From Litsea cubeba (taxonomy: Eukaryota; Streptophyta; Magnoliopsida; Laurales; Lauraceae), in the NCBI GenBank assembly GCA_012931725.1, contig CM022951.1, forward strand, positions 37,188,383 through 37,252,382: a stretch of 64,000 nucleotides of DNA, written 5' to 3'. Shown here in pieces: positions 9,436 through 20,485 of the stretch (position 1 is its first letter; every line of letters begins with the position of its first letter). The notes below the pieces were generated by a model. That model saw only the letters and a program-made list of their open reading frames with translations, was not told the DNA's origin and did not search any database. The translations under genes were made by a program, and so were the position numbers.

Positions 9436-12400
9436 TGTCACGTCCCCCGAACCCGATTAGAGAATAAATCGGATCTGGGGAGAAAATTTTAGTGCTAATT
9501 AAAATTTTTGCCCTTTAGGCCCAAGGATCGTAAGTCTGTTGTGAGGATATTGCATTTCAAACCTCAAGTAATATAAGAACTATGGAATTCATACAATTCG
9601 AGGCGTATTGAGTATCAAAATAAATGAATAATAAATCTCATTAATAATTAATGTTGCATCATGAATAAATAAAATTAAACTAAGAGGTTAAATTATTAAT
9701 AATGGTCATTCCAATATCCAAGACCATTTAAAGGGACACAAAGTCCATGAAAGAAAGGTCCAATGAAGAATAATAATGAATAAGTAAAAATCTAATGAAT
9801 ATCCTAATATGAGGCTCTTTCGTGTCGGGAATGATGACGCTAGTCTACGTCATCGGCACGCCACTCTCGCTTCTCCTCTGCTGGTTGGAGATCCTCTGGG
9901 ATCTCCTCACCTGCCTGCTCCTCATAGTAGTCACCTGAGGTGTCTGCACACTAAGAAACAGAGTCAACGACATGTTGAGCAATAGAAAAGCAACGTAGAA
10001 TAAACATGGCATGCATCAAGTATAAGAACAATGACAAGTGTATAATCATGTGAATATAAAGAAATGAAGCTAGGCATAAAACATGAATAATAATCATAAA
10101 AAATAATAACAGGAAATCCTAACATCAACTAGTAATAACCACTGTCCGTGCAATGCAATACGAGAATCAAGAGGGAAACTCGAGGATGTCCTAGCCACCT
10201 CACGGGGTATCAATAACAATCCAATAAAGACTACTGATACCAAAGTTCGGCTCCAGAGGGATCCTAGCTCCTAGTCCCGGAAATAGCAGCGCGGTCCTAG
10301 CCCGCTCCCAACTATTCAACGCCTTGGATGCCTTCCAAAACCGAATGCCCACCCCGATGTCCGAGTAGCCAACCCATCAATAAAACCCCAAATTGCAGTT
10401 GGCCATGATCATGATATGCAAACCTTTCCACAACGAATCTCACTGTAGTCGGGTAATAGTAGTGAAGTGGTGCTGACACGAGGAAACCAAGACAAGCAAG
10501 TTTGGCTAGTTCAATATACACGACATGCTCAAAGAGATTATCGCATTCAAGCCAAATACAAGACAAGTCCAACCACATGATAATCCCTTACAGTCTAGCC
10601 ACACATGTTTATCAATTACATGACACAGGGTCCTAAAGTACACACTATGTCAGGTCTTAAGTCCTAATTCTAAAAGGATTTATATTTTCATAATTAGTTA
10701 TGTATTTTATGCCAAGTGAGTGTATAAGGAACGATATCAACAGGTACAATTAATAAGTCAAGGAGGAATTACAATCCAAACATAGGCATGCGATGTCATC
10801 CTTGTACCCCACATGTTCTAATGGAGTATGTGTGGAAATTGAATCAATGAAGCTTCTAGGAAATCCCTTGATGTACAATCAAGTTAAGCATCGATCGATT
10901 CAGTTCCATACGCACTCGGTTACACCGTGCGTAATACATGAATACCTAGACAACGCATCGAAGCACACCAAGTCACGTGCTTTGATACCAATCCCCCTTA
11001 ATGGTCTTGTAAGAGTAGATTCATGGGTTCCAACATCTAAGGCCCAAACCTAGGTTAACGGCTTTTTTTGCAACAAAATATAATCTGGATCATTAATCCC
11101 GATCATTACCTTAGTTCCTGATCTCTGATCATAATTAAACATATACCATTGGATTCTACGTTCCAAGAGCTTTCCAACGCTATATAGCTCACGAAATTCA
11201 GACGAACGGATCAAAAGTTATGGCCGTTTGAAAATCCGCCTAAAATCGGTTAATTACCAAGAGTTTTAACGTTCAGGAGGAGAGTTTGAATGTTCAGCCA
11301 AGAGTTTGAACGTTCGGGAGAAGAATACGAACATTCGTCCCAGGCCAATAACCCTAGAGGTCAAGAGTTCGAACGTTCAGGAGTAGAGTTCGAACGTTCA
11401 TGTGCAGGAAGTGCTGCTTGCTGAGTTTTTGAGTTCTATTCGGTTTAGACCATCTCCACTCTGTTCTAAACCCTTCCAATGGCTATAACCTGCACAAAAT
11501 TGAGCCACCATGCTCTCCTCCAAACCACAATCCATTCAGTCCATCAAGTCATACCCCCATCATCAATTAACCATCAATTAAGGTCCATTCATCCCATGAT
11601 ACCCAACTTAGCATATAAATCAAATTAACCATGACAAGCTTGGAATTCAGGGAATCTAGCATATGATCATTAACAATCAATAAAAGCATACATTCATATT
11701 CAATCATAAATTGCATATCTACTTGCCTCAACCAAGAAGAATATGAAATTGAGAAAAACTTGAGGAGAAGTCTTCTACCAAAAAACCCATCGATCTAACC
11801 CGCTCAAAAGCAATCTAGAACACCAAGAAGAAGAAAGGAAAGAAAAAGATTAAGAACAAACCTAAATCTAAACTAAAAGGAAACGATTAGGGAAATTGAT
11901 GGTAGGAAAAATTTACTTAACTTGGATCAATGGAAAGAGGAGATAGAGAGGAAGAAGATAAGCGGTTCGGATCGCGGAGATGATCTCTCCCGGAGGGGCT
12001 TTGGAGCTTGAGAAGATGAGGAAGAAGAAGGGGCTGTTGTTGGAGTCTTCGTTGCAGAGAATGAATGAAAGATTAGGTTCAATCCTTACTTAAGGAGAAG
12101 GAAGGGGGAAAATACCACTTTGCCCTTAAGCGGGTCCGGTGAAGGAATGGAGCACTTGAAGTTTTTTTATAGTCGAATCGCGATGAACCAAGAGACAAAA
12201 ACGATCAGCACGACGAGACCTTTCCAACAAACCCAAAATCACGGTGATGGGAATTTTCTGAAAAAACACTCAATTTTCCCTAAATTCTACCCCCTCTATG
12301 GTTAAACGAACTCGGAATCACACGAAACTTCACAAGACACTAATCTAGTGCTAAAAGAAACTCGCTCAAGGTTTAACCGACCTAATTATCAAACAATACA

Positions 12401-12483
12401 ATTAACTACAATAATAACAAAATAAACGGGTCAACGAGCCTGTTAATGGGCTCAACTGACCTAGTATGGTCAGTGATCTTACA
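9436..12483. mobile_element. 3,048-bp LTR-type element (probable solo LTR), nested
   Basis: Starts TGTCACGTCCCCCGAACC, ends GTGATCTTACA, and is flanked by the 5-bp duplication CTAAT (9431-9435 and 12484-12488). The TG...CA ends and CG-rich first bases are typical of long plant Ty3/gypsy LTRs. No gag, pol or internal repeat of the termini is visible, so a solo LTR is the simplest reading. On the minus strand 11800-12100 looks like a transcribed leader (CCTTCTTCTTCCTC-type), suggesting minus-strand orientation, but this is not certain. Confidence 0.8.
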
Positions 12484-13347
12484 CTAATTGACTAAGAAGT
12501 TAAGATTGGGCATAATTTGTTACTTATTAGAAGCTCACCCTATTCAACCCCCCAACTCTAGGGTAAGGATCCAGGACTTTCAGATTCAACCTAGCTCAAT
12601 CGTGAATGGTGTAGGGCAACGGGATACCCTCTTTTATATTTATGCACGAAGATGATTTGTTCAAGTATCGTGAACCCTAATTCCTTTCGTTGACTGAGTT
12701 GGGATGTATGATGCTTCGGGATTAACATTGTACTTAGGACTGGATTGTGTATTGCCAATGATTTCGAATTGTATCGTCTGGTGCTTGTCTACATGTAACG
12801 AATATGTCCATTAGCTTGCTTGACCTTCTTTTGTTTGGAATCACATGAATAACTTAGATGATGAACTTATGATCCCTTTTGATATTCCATTTATTTTGAA
12901 GTTTGATTGAGGTGTTGAGACTAGGTGGCTTTGTTTGTAAAGGCTTGATGAGGACTGCTTATGGTAATGATGTTTCGAAGAAGCTTGCTTGTTTGGTCTT
13001 AATTTGATGATGAAAAGTAGTCTCTCTTATGTTAATGAATCTTGTCCACGCAAGAAAGCCTAGCCCCTCACTATTGTATGTTTAGGACTCCTTGTATCAG
13101 GCACCACTCAGTTGTTAACTCCAACACAGCTGGGGCACCACCATGTGTAGGGGCTTTGGAATTTTGACGTCTGCAATATGGATTTTTATATTTTAGATGG
13201 ATGGACACCATCAGATACCCATTTGAAAAGAAGTATTGATGTTTCATTACGAATGGTATCCCTCTTGCTTGCTTCCCGGGTTTTTATCCCATGTCTTGAA
13301 TATCTCTACCACAACTCTATGAGAGTAAGGGAGGGCAATGTTGAACT

Positions 13348-15738
13348 TGATGGACCGCGCTTCTGCTCGGTGCTACCGAGGTCGGCGGAAAAGGGAGTCC
13401 CTTTGATCCGACCCTTTCGCGCCCGGAGGGCAAAACGGGTATCAATATTTTTTTGTGTGAGTGTGCCAGATTTTCTATTTTACTCGGAATTGCAATTCGT
13501 GATCCGGAGATCGACCTTCGCAAGTAAAAAGGAAATCAACTTCTTTCAAGTTTTCATTGCACATATATTTAAGAAAAGAGACATTTTCTTTTTTATCTGC
13601 CGTGAAAGGCGATGTTTTGGCATTTATAGCCGATTTTTTGTGTTTATAGCCGATTTTGGCTTTTATAGCGGATTTACAATTCTTATCAATAATGAAATAC
13701 AAGAGTTGTGATTTTTGTCTCTTTTAGAAAAATACAAAATACAATTAAAAGCAAGAAAAAGAGGATCTAACTTCTCAAGAGATTGTGGGGGACTCGTTCA
13801 GATTGACGATCGCAAGCCATGTGTGGACTTCACCATCATCTATGCAGATGAGGACAGAAGATGCTCTTGATTTGCTTGGCTTGGCTATAACCTCAGATTT
13901 TTAGAGGACAAAGACCAAGAGGAGGTCCTATGTCCAATAAAAAGCTAAGTAGACGGGCTGAAAAGCCACATCTAAGCCATTGGAGGCAGAAGGAGAAGGC
14001 AAGGGCCTTGGGGAGTACCCCCAAGGGACTTTTGTCACCTTGTAGCTGTGGTCGGTACAGAATTTCAGCAGAGTTTTCTCTCTTTCTTTCTCTGAATTTT
14101 CTGTGCTTTTCTCTGATCTGGGATTAGTTTTATTTCTTATTGGAATGCTTTCCTATTTATAGGCTTTTAGGTAGCCATTTAGGAGGATTTATGAGCCTTA
14201 ATTGTCATAAAGCTACATAAAGGGAGGAGTTACAAGAATTATTTCTTTATTTTGTAACTCCTTTTTATTGGCTTCTGATTGGCCGGTGGAGATTGAGGGT
14301 ATTTAGTCGCCTTTAATCACCATGATGGGAGGAGTTTCATGGGTTAAATGCCATGAATCAATTGACTTGTAACTCCTAGATGCTTGCTTCTGATTGGGCT
14401 GTCCAAAAAAATGAATTAATGACTGCAATAAAGCTAGTCAATTAATCGCATTAAGTGGTCACAGAGCAGTTGGAGAGTCGCGGGCCGTGCCGCGTCTTTT
14501 GGAATTCTTCCGGCGATGATCATCGATGGATCTACATGCTGATCAACATCAGATGACCATGTAACTTCAGACATTGATAGCTAACAGCAGGCTGGTGACA
14601 TCTGTTTTGTCGATTTCTGGTTCGATCAGCTAGAAAGTGTGGTTTTTTTGGTCGACCGGTTGGCGATCAATGTTGATTTTGATACTCTTGAAGACGGACC
14701 CATGATTTTGTCGGATGTCGAAGGATTTGGTGCCTCAAAAGTATGAATTTTGGAAAATCTTAGAAGTTGGAAACTTCAAAATGTGAAAAACGACGGAAAA
14801 CGGACTTTCTGGGGCGAACCCGGCGATCTGGAGCTCCACGGTCACCGGCGACCATGGGCCAGGGTCGCGGGCTGCGAGCCTGGGGGGATTTTTCCCCTTT
14901 TGGTCCCGTTTCGCGGCCGTTTCGAGGTTTTTTTTCATTCTTTTTTTATCCTGTATTTTTCTTGAAATTTTTACATATTTATTGGCCTGATTTCCCTATA
15001 GAAAACTTGACGAGAATCCTTGCATTTTGGAGTGCAAAGTTTCCAATTTTCCAGGAAAGTCGAAGACTTTGTCGCATAGAGCTGCGAGTTTTCCGTCAGA
15101 AGCTGAAACTGGGTCAAACGATGTCGGAATGACCTAAAATTTGAGATGAAGCCTCCTGAGCAATAAATAAGACCAACCATAGGTTTTATTTGAGTTTCGA
15201 AGCCGTATGTGTTCCTGTCGCCAGTAGACTTGATTTTGTCATGAGGAAGATGTCGCGCCTTGATGTGCGGCCAATCGGTGACGTGTAGCCCTTTGTAAGC
15301 ATCTTGAAGCTGCCCATGTGCTCTGTTTGATGAGTGATGGCCTTGGTGGTTCTCTCCGCCGAGAGACTTGATTTAGCTGTTTGAGGGTTGATGTAGGGTC
15401 AAATGTTGTCGGTTTGACTTGGAACTAGGCGTAGACCTTTTGGACGTATTTTGAGACCATCCATAGGCTCTGATCGAAGATTTGGTGTCTCCGATGCTGT
15501 CGCCGCTGGGAGCTCCTGTTCAGTTATCGGAGAAGCGAAGTTATGCCAAATGATTTTGAAATGGCCTGAAACTTCTTGTGTACTCCTCGTTTGGCTGTCT
15601 TGAAGGATCTTGCAGTTTTTGTTTGATTCTGATAAGATTTGATATTTGAAGTAGCATTGCCTATTTATGGCAGGCTGCGATTTCATGTAGCTTTCTGGAG
15701 GTTGGAAAGGTAAAGTGACATTTTTTTTTGTGTCAACA
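13348..15738 (-). mobile_element. Solo LTR of the Tat family
   Basis: Starts TGATGGACCGCGC and ends GTGTCAACA, the same ends as the LTRs of Tat1, Tat2 and Tat3 (minus orientation here). It is flanked by the 5-bp duplication GAACT (13343-13347 and 15739-15743), so it is a complete solo LTR left by recombination between two LTRs of one insertion. Its length is 2,391 bp. A minus-strand TATA box (TATAAATA) lies at 14154-14161 and a short TATAGCC array at about 13606-13678. It has three copies of the roughly 148-bp U3 unit. The host sequence is the element 6148-16400. Confidence 0.92.
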
Positions 15739-16405
15739 GAACTATCCCGTGGTGAGTAGCTCATATGGACTGCCTACTTTAATAGATGTTTATGTTAGAT
15801 TGTTTTGATTCAAATGCTACGCATTTCCTGTGATCTTGTCTATCGTTTACTCTGGTTCATACTACATATCTATGGAAGATGTATATATTGCTTGCCAACC
15901 GTCATGCCTGATGATACTACTCTTGGTGCATAGGTACCGAGCCCTTCTATCCCAAGGAGGAGACGATAGAGGAAGTTCAAGCGAATCAGCCTGATGACCT
16001 CCTAGATTATTGTACGGACGATGTTGTTTAGCCTTATTGACCCCGTACTCGAGAGCCTTCATGTTTATACCTGGCTAGATTCACCTTTTGGTTCTTTTGT
16101 CTTTTGATTAGGCCCGAGTTTTTGTGTGGCGTTTTATTGTAAATAATACTTTTGGCTAAACTGTTTCAAACTTGAACTTTAGTTAATTTATTTCAGTATT
16201 TCCTCTTAACTATACATTTTGAGATGCCACTTGTATTTATGAAGCTTCCACTATGGTTTATGTATTCGAGGAAATGTTTGTACCTCACATCGGTCTTCGA
16301 TCCATATGGGACATGATTGGGGCTAAGTTTTATTAATGTTGGAAAATTTATTGGCCCTAATCTCATGCATAATCCCCGGTTCCACCAATGGGAGTGTGCA
16401 CATCG

Positions 16406-16669
16406 GGCTTGGTAGATATTCCTTTAAATGGACCTTCATTCACATGGTCAAACATGGGTTCAGGCTACACCAGGATTGAATGTAAGTTGGACCGTGGATT
16501 GGAAAATAGTTTGTTCTTACAATCGAGTCCTTTTAAGGGTGAAGTGCTACTTCCTGGACTTTCTGACCACTCCCCACTGCCCTTTTCTTTGAATGATGAT
16601 CAGGAAAACAGAACTCCTTTTCGGTAATTATTGGGCTAGACAGGAGGGTGTTTTTCAGGTGGTCAAAGA
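16406..16669 (+). pseudogene. LINE endonuclease domain, 3' part
   Basis: Continues the LINE frame from 6147: GLVDIPLNGPSFTWSN, then a DRGLEN segment and LSDHSPL, the SDH motif with the catalytic aspartate-histidine pair. After a frame change near 16620 the text NYWARQEGVFQVVK follows, the segment just downstream of the endonuclease in plant LINE ORF2. It is cut at 16669 by the Copia LTR, with AAAGA as the left target site. Pieces 5568-6147 and 16406-16669 are one gene interrupted by the 10.25-kb insertion. Confidence 0.85.
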
Positions 16670-17035
16670 TGTTAGGGATCGAAACACACGCGCGATCTAC
16701 GAGACAATCAATCAATCACATAGACAATCCACGAGACACAGATTTACATAGTTCGGCAAGGTTGCCTATGTCCACGGGAGATTCACGCCAGTTCATTACT
16801 ATTGGAGATACCCACAAGAGTACGATCACTCATTGTCTCTCTTGCTTTGTCTCAATCTCACTATAAGTACAATGCTCTCATTGCCCATTATAAATACATG
16901 AAGCCCTAAACCTCTAGACATCCACAACTGTCGGATCTGACCTTATAACAGATGATCTAGATTAAATCGACACATTACAGATAAGCCCCTGTAATCAAAT
17001 AATTAAAGTCTAGATCAGGCTTCACCAACCCATCA
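16670..17035 (-). mobile_element. 3' LTR of a Ty1/copia element
   Basis: On the minus strand it runs from TGATGGGTTGGTG to GATCCCTAACA (TG...CA, 366 bp). It is preceded on that strand by the polypurine tract GGTGGGAGAT, as in Copia elements whose PPT abuts the 3' LTR. The plus-strand text GATTTACATAGTTCGGCAAG and CCTATGTCCACGGG is common in plant Copia LTRs. AAAGA at 16665-16669 is the left target site; the matching right copy should be far outside the window. Confidence 0.75.
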
Positions 17036-17642
17036 ATCTCCCACCTGAAGACTAGTCATACTAAATAGCTTTGACAATAACAGAACACGAGTAAGAATCT
17101 CGATATCCTATCTTCATGCTTGAAGACCAGCTGATATGAGGTTTCTCTTCAGGCTGGGTACATGCCTGACATCATTAGGGTTAGAGATTTTTAGAATTGG
17201 AAGTATTTTGATTTTGGGGATACTGATTTCGAGTCTAGGATTAGTGATTTTTGAAATTGTGAATAGAGATTTTTCAAAGATGATTAGGAATCTCAATTTG
17301 GGGTTAGGGATTTATGGAACTAGAAATATTTTAGTTTTGAGATTAGGGAATTCTGAAACTTGGATTAGTAATTTCAAATCTACAGTTAGCGTTTTTTATG
17401 ATTGGAAATAGGGTTTTCAATCGGTGATGTTGGTTTTTCTTTTTAAATATATAATTTAATACATTTTTCAGCTTTTTGGTATCTAAACGTTAATGTGAAA
17501 TAGAAAATGTGATTTTCTTTTGTACGTTTTGATTTAAAATTTTATTTAAAGAATGATAAAATCTAGCATATTGGTAAATCTACTTGCTATCTAGAAATTA
17601 ATAGAAGCCATATTTTTTTATTTTTGTACATGGTGACAACAT
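17036..17642 (-). pseudogene. Copia internal remnant with gag-pre-integrase piece
   Basis: Minus-strand translation near 17120-17170 gives NDVRHVPSLKRNLIS, the conserved end of the Copia gag-pre-integrase segment just before integrase. In an intact element several kilobases of integrase, reverse transcriptase and RNase H separate this from the 3' LTR; here only about 100 bp do, so the element is internally deleted. The neighbouring 17170-17420 is a diverged low-complexity repeat (AGGGATTTTTGAAATTG-like). It is cut at 17643 by Tat1, with AACAT as the left target site. Confidence 0.65.
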
Positions 17643-17917
17643 TGTTGACACCAAAAATGTCACTTTGCCTCTTCAAGATCCAAAGAGCTACATGAAGTCG
17701 CAACCTGCCATAAATAGGCAATGCTACTTCCAAAAAAATCAAATCTTATTAGAATCAAACAAAAACTGCAAGATCCTTCAAGACAGCCAAAAGAGGAGTA
17801 CACAAGAAGTTTCGGGCCATTTCAAAATCATTTGGCCTAACTTCGCTTCTCCGGCAGCTGAAAAGGAGCTCCCGGCGGCGAAAACATCGGAGACACCAAA
17901 TCTTCGATCAGAGCCGA

Positions 17918-18440
17918 TGGATGGTCTCAAAATACATCCAAAAGGCTCCACGTCAAGTTCCGAGTCAAACCGATAATGTTTGACCCTACATCAACCCTCG
18001 AACAGCTAAATCAAGCCTCTCGACGGTGAGAACCACCGAGGCCATCGCTCATCAAATAGAGCACATGGACGGCTTCAAAATGCTTACAAAGGGCTACACG
18101 TCAAATTTCAGGTCATTTCGACAACATTTGACCATACTTTGACGCTCAGAAGCCAAATCAGGCCTCTCGGCGGCGAAGCTCCCCGGGACCATGGTTTCCA
18201 AGATAGAGCCTATAGATCATCTTAAAATGACTCCAATAGGTTCCCTGTCAAATCTCAAGTCAATCAGACATCGGTTGACCGCACATCAAACCGCGACATC
18301 TTCATCGCGACAAAAGCAAGTCTACTGGTGATAGGGCCCCAAATGGCTTCAAAACTCAAACAAAAGCCTATGTTGGTCTTATTTATTGCTTAGCAGGCTT
18401 CACCCCAAATTTTGGGTCATTCCGACATCGTTTGGCCCAG
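17918..18440 (+). repeat. U3 tandem units of about 148 bp in Tat1 LTR (four copies)
   Basis: Diverged units each contain a GGxTTCAAAA/GGTCTCAAAA block, a GGxTxCACGTCAAxTT block, GGTCATTCCGACATC-like text and a CTCGGCGGCGA block. The solo LTR at 13348 has about three units; Tat2 and Tat3 have about two. Long open frames across these units are by-products of the repeat. Confidence 0.65.
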
Positions 18441-19375
18441 TTTCAGCTTCTGACAGAAAATCGGCAGCTCTGCGCAACAAAGTCTTCGGCTTTCTCGGAA
18501 AATTGGAAACTTTGCAAAATAAAATGTAAGGATTCTCATCAGATTTTCTACAGGGAAATCAGGCCAATAAATGATCAAAAATATCAAGGAAAAATACAGA
18601 AGAAAAAAGAATTGAAAAACAGCAAAAACGGACACAAAACGGGACAAAAGGGGAAAACCCCCCCCCCCCCCCCCCAGGGTCGCAGACCCCTGCGACCCTG
18701 GGGCCCGGGATCGCCCGGTGGGCCCCGAAAACCCCGTTTTTAGCCGGTTTTTCGCGATTCAAAGCGTCCGGCCTCTGGTTTTTTCCAAAATTCATACTTT
18801 TGAGACCCAAATCCTCTAACATCAGTCAAAAACACGGGTTAATCATCAAGAGTATCGAAATCAACATTAATCGCCGACTGGTCAACCAAAAAAAGTGTGC
18901 TTTCTACCCGACCGATCGAAAAATCGACAGGACAGATGGCACCGACCCGCTGTTGGCAACCAACACCTGAAGTCACATGGTCATCCGATGTCGATCTACA
19001 TAAAGATCCATCGATGATCATCGCCAGAAGAATCCCAAAAGACGCGGCATGGCCCGCGACTCTTCAACTGCTCGGCAACCACTTAATGCGATTAATTGAC
19101 TAGCTTTATTACAGTCATTAATCCATTTCTTTGGACGTACCAATCGGAAGCAAGCATCCGGGAGTTACAAGTCAAGAGATTCATGGCATTTAACCCATGA
19201 AACTCCTCCCATCATGGCGATTAAAGGCGATTAAATGCCCTCAATCTCCTCCGGCCAATCAGAAGCCAAGAAAAAGGAGTTACAAAATAAAGAATTCAAT
19301 CTTGTAACTCCTCCCTTTATGTAGCTTTATGACAATTAAGGCTCATAAACCCTCCTAAATGGCTACCTAAGAGCC

Positions 19376-19383
19376 TATAAATA
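19376..19383 (+). promoter_or_regulatory. TATA box of Tat1 5' LTR
   Basis: TATAAATA inside GCCTATAAATAGGAGAG, conserved at the matching place in all four Tat LTRs. It is followed by an A-rich leader. It would drive the genomic transcript of Tat1. Confidence 0.75.
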
Positions 19384-19891
19384 GGAGAGCTCTCCAAGAA
19401 GAAAAGAATCAGAAACACACAGACAACAGACTGCAGAAAATTCGGAAACTCAGACAGAAAAAGGCATTAGAAATCTAAGAGAGAAAACTTTGCGGAAGTT
19501 CTACACCGACCACCGCTACAAGGTGACAAAAGTCCCTTGGGGGGTACCACCCCCCCCCAAGGTCCTTGCCTTCTCCATCTGCCTCCAAATGGCTTAGACG
19601 TGGCCTTTCAGCCCGTCTACTCGGCTTTTTATTGGACATTGGACCTCCTTTTGGTCTTTGTCCTCTAAAAACCTGAGGTTATAGCTAAGCCAAGGGAATC
19701 AATAGCATCCTTTGTTCTCATCTGCATGGATGATGGCGAAGTCCAAATATGGCTTGCGACCGTCAATCTGAACGGGTCCCCCACAATCTCCTAAGAAGTT
19801 AGATCCTCCTTTTCTTGCTTTTCATTGTAGTTTGTGTTTTTCTAAAGAGACAAAAATCACAACTCTTGTCTTTCATTATTGATAAGGATTG

Positions 19892-19983
19892 TAAATCGGC
19901 TATAAACGCCAAAATCGGCTATAAAAGCCAAAAATCGGCTATAAACGCCAAAATCGGCTATAAATGCCAAAAAAATCGCCTTT
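19892..19983 (+). repeat. TATAGCC-type array in Tat1 LTR (about 18-22 bp unit)
   Basis: Four copies of AAATCGGCTATAAACGCC-like text in tandem. The same array is at 13606-13678, 32241-32333 and 46853-46962 in the other LTRs, with three to five units. A related but longer array lies in the 3' spacers at 40560-40920 and 55300-55625. Confidence 0.85.
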
Positions 19984-20244
19984 CACGGCAAATCAAGAAA
20001 ATGTCTCTTTTCTTAAATATATGTGTAATGGAAAACTTGAAAGAAGTTGATTTCTTTTTTACTTGCGAAGGTTGATCTCCGGATCACCACTTGCAATTCC
20101 AAGTAAAAATAGAAAATCTGGCACACCCACACAAAAGAAATGTTGATGCACGCCCTTGCCTCCCGGTTACGAAAGGGTCGGACCCAACGGACTCCCACGT
20201 CCGCCGACCTCGGTAGGACCAGGCAGGAGCACGGTCCATCAAGC

Positions 20245-20262
20245 TGGCTCCACCCGGTGGGA
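20245..20262 (+). promoter_or_regulatory. Candidate primer binding site of Tat1
   Basis: TGGCTCCACCCGGTGGGA starts three bases after the LTR end, as expected for a PBS complementary to the 3' CCA end of a tRNA. I cannot name the tRNA from memory. It is not the initiator-methionine type (TGGTATCAGAGC). Confidence 0.65.
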
Positions 20263-20485
20263 CCCGTTCATTTGAGAACACGATACTAGAAATGAAATAT
20301 TTGCTTATCATATCTTTTGCTCTATGCTTATATTTCTTTTCTTGATTCCTTGGTTACTTTCTAATTGGTGGCCTATGTTGGATTCCGCATCTAAAAAAAA
20401 ATGAGATGAGATTTTTTGGAAATTTCTAATTCTTTGAATTTATTTCCACTCTTTCTCTTTTCAAAAAAAAAAAAAAACAAAAAAA

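Larger units (their letters stand above)
6148..16400 (+). mobile_element. LTR-type element (probable solo LTR with nested insertions) inside the LINE
   Basis: Begins TGAAACACCCTGACC, ends GGGAGTGTGCA, and is flanked by the 5-bp duplication CATCG (6143-6147 and 16401-16405). Without the element and one CATCG, the LINE frame reads on as DFNECINPSGLVDIPLNG, so both borders are fixed to the base. Removing the nested elements 9436-12483 and 13348-15738 leaves about 4.8 kb without gag or pol. The part at 6480-6740 (pyrimidine-rich, CCCTAAACCC-like leader) resembles an LTR R/U5 region read on the plus strand. The middle may hold a further Copia-like LTR piece: a CTATTCAACCCCCC motif near 12540 resembles SIRE/Maximus LTR ends, but its borders are unresolved. 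Confidence 0.8.
17643..20241 (+). repeat. 5' LTR of Tat1
   Basis: Runs from TGTTGACACCAAAAATG to GCACGGTCCATCA (2,599 bp). It is the reverse complement of the LTRs at 13348, 31979 and 46588. It is longest because it has four U3 units. TATA box at 19376-19383, so U3 is about 1.7 kb and transcription should start near 19405. It contains a GC-rich inverted repeat near 18676-18705 next to a run of about 18 C (18658-18675), and a TATAGCC-type array near the end. Confidence 0.92.

Noticed and set aside
7649..12560. A separate Copia (SIRE-like) LTR starting near TGATGACAGCATATGC
   Set aside because: No matching 5-bp duplication or clear 3' end could be found, so it is only mentioned as a possibility.
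13178..13711. 177-codon plus-strand frame
   Set aside because: It crosses the border between the outer element and the solo Tat LTR and has no domain.
16648..17411. Plus-strand short frames in the Copia LTR and remnant
   Set aside because: Opposite to the recognisable Copia peptide and polypurine tract; low-complexity.
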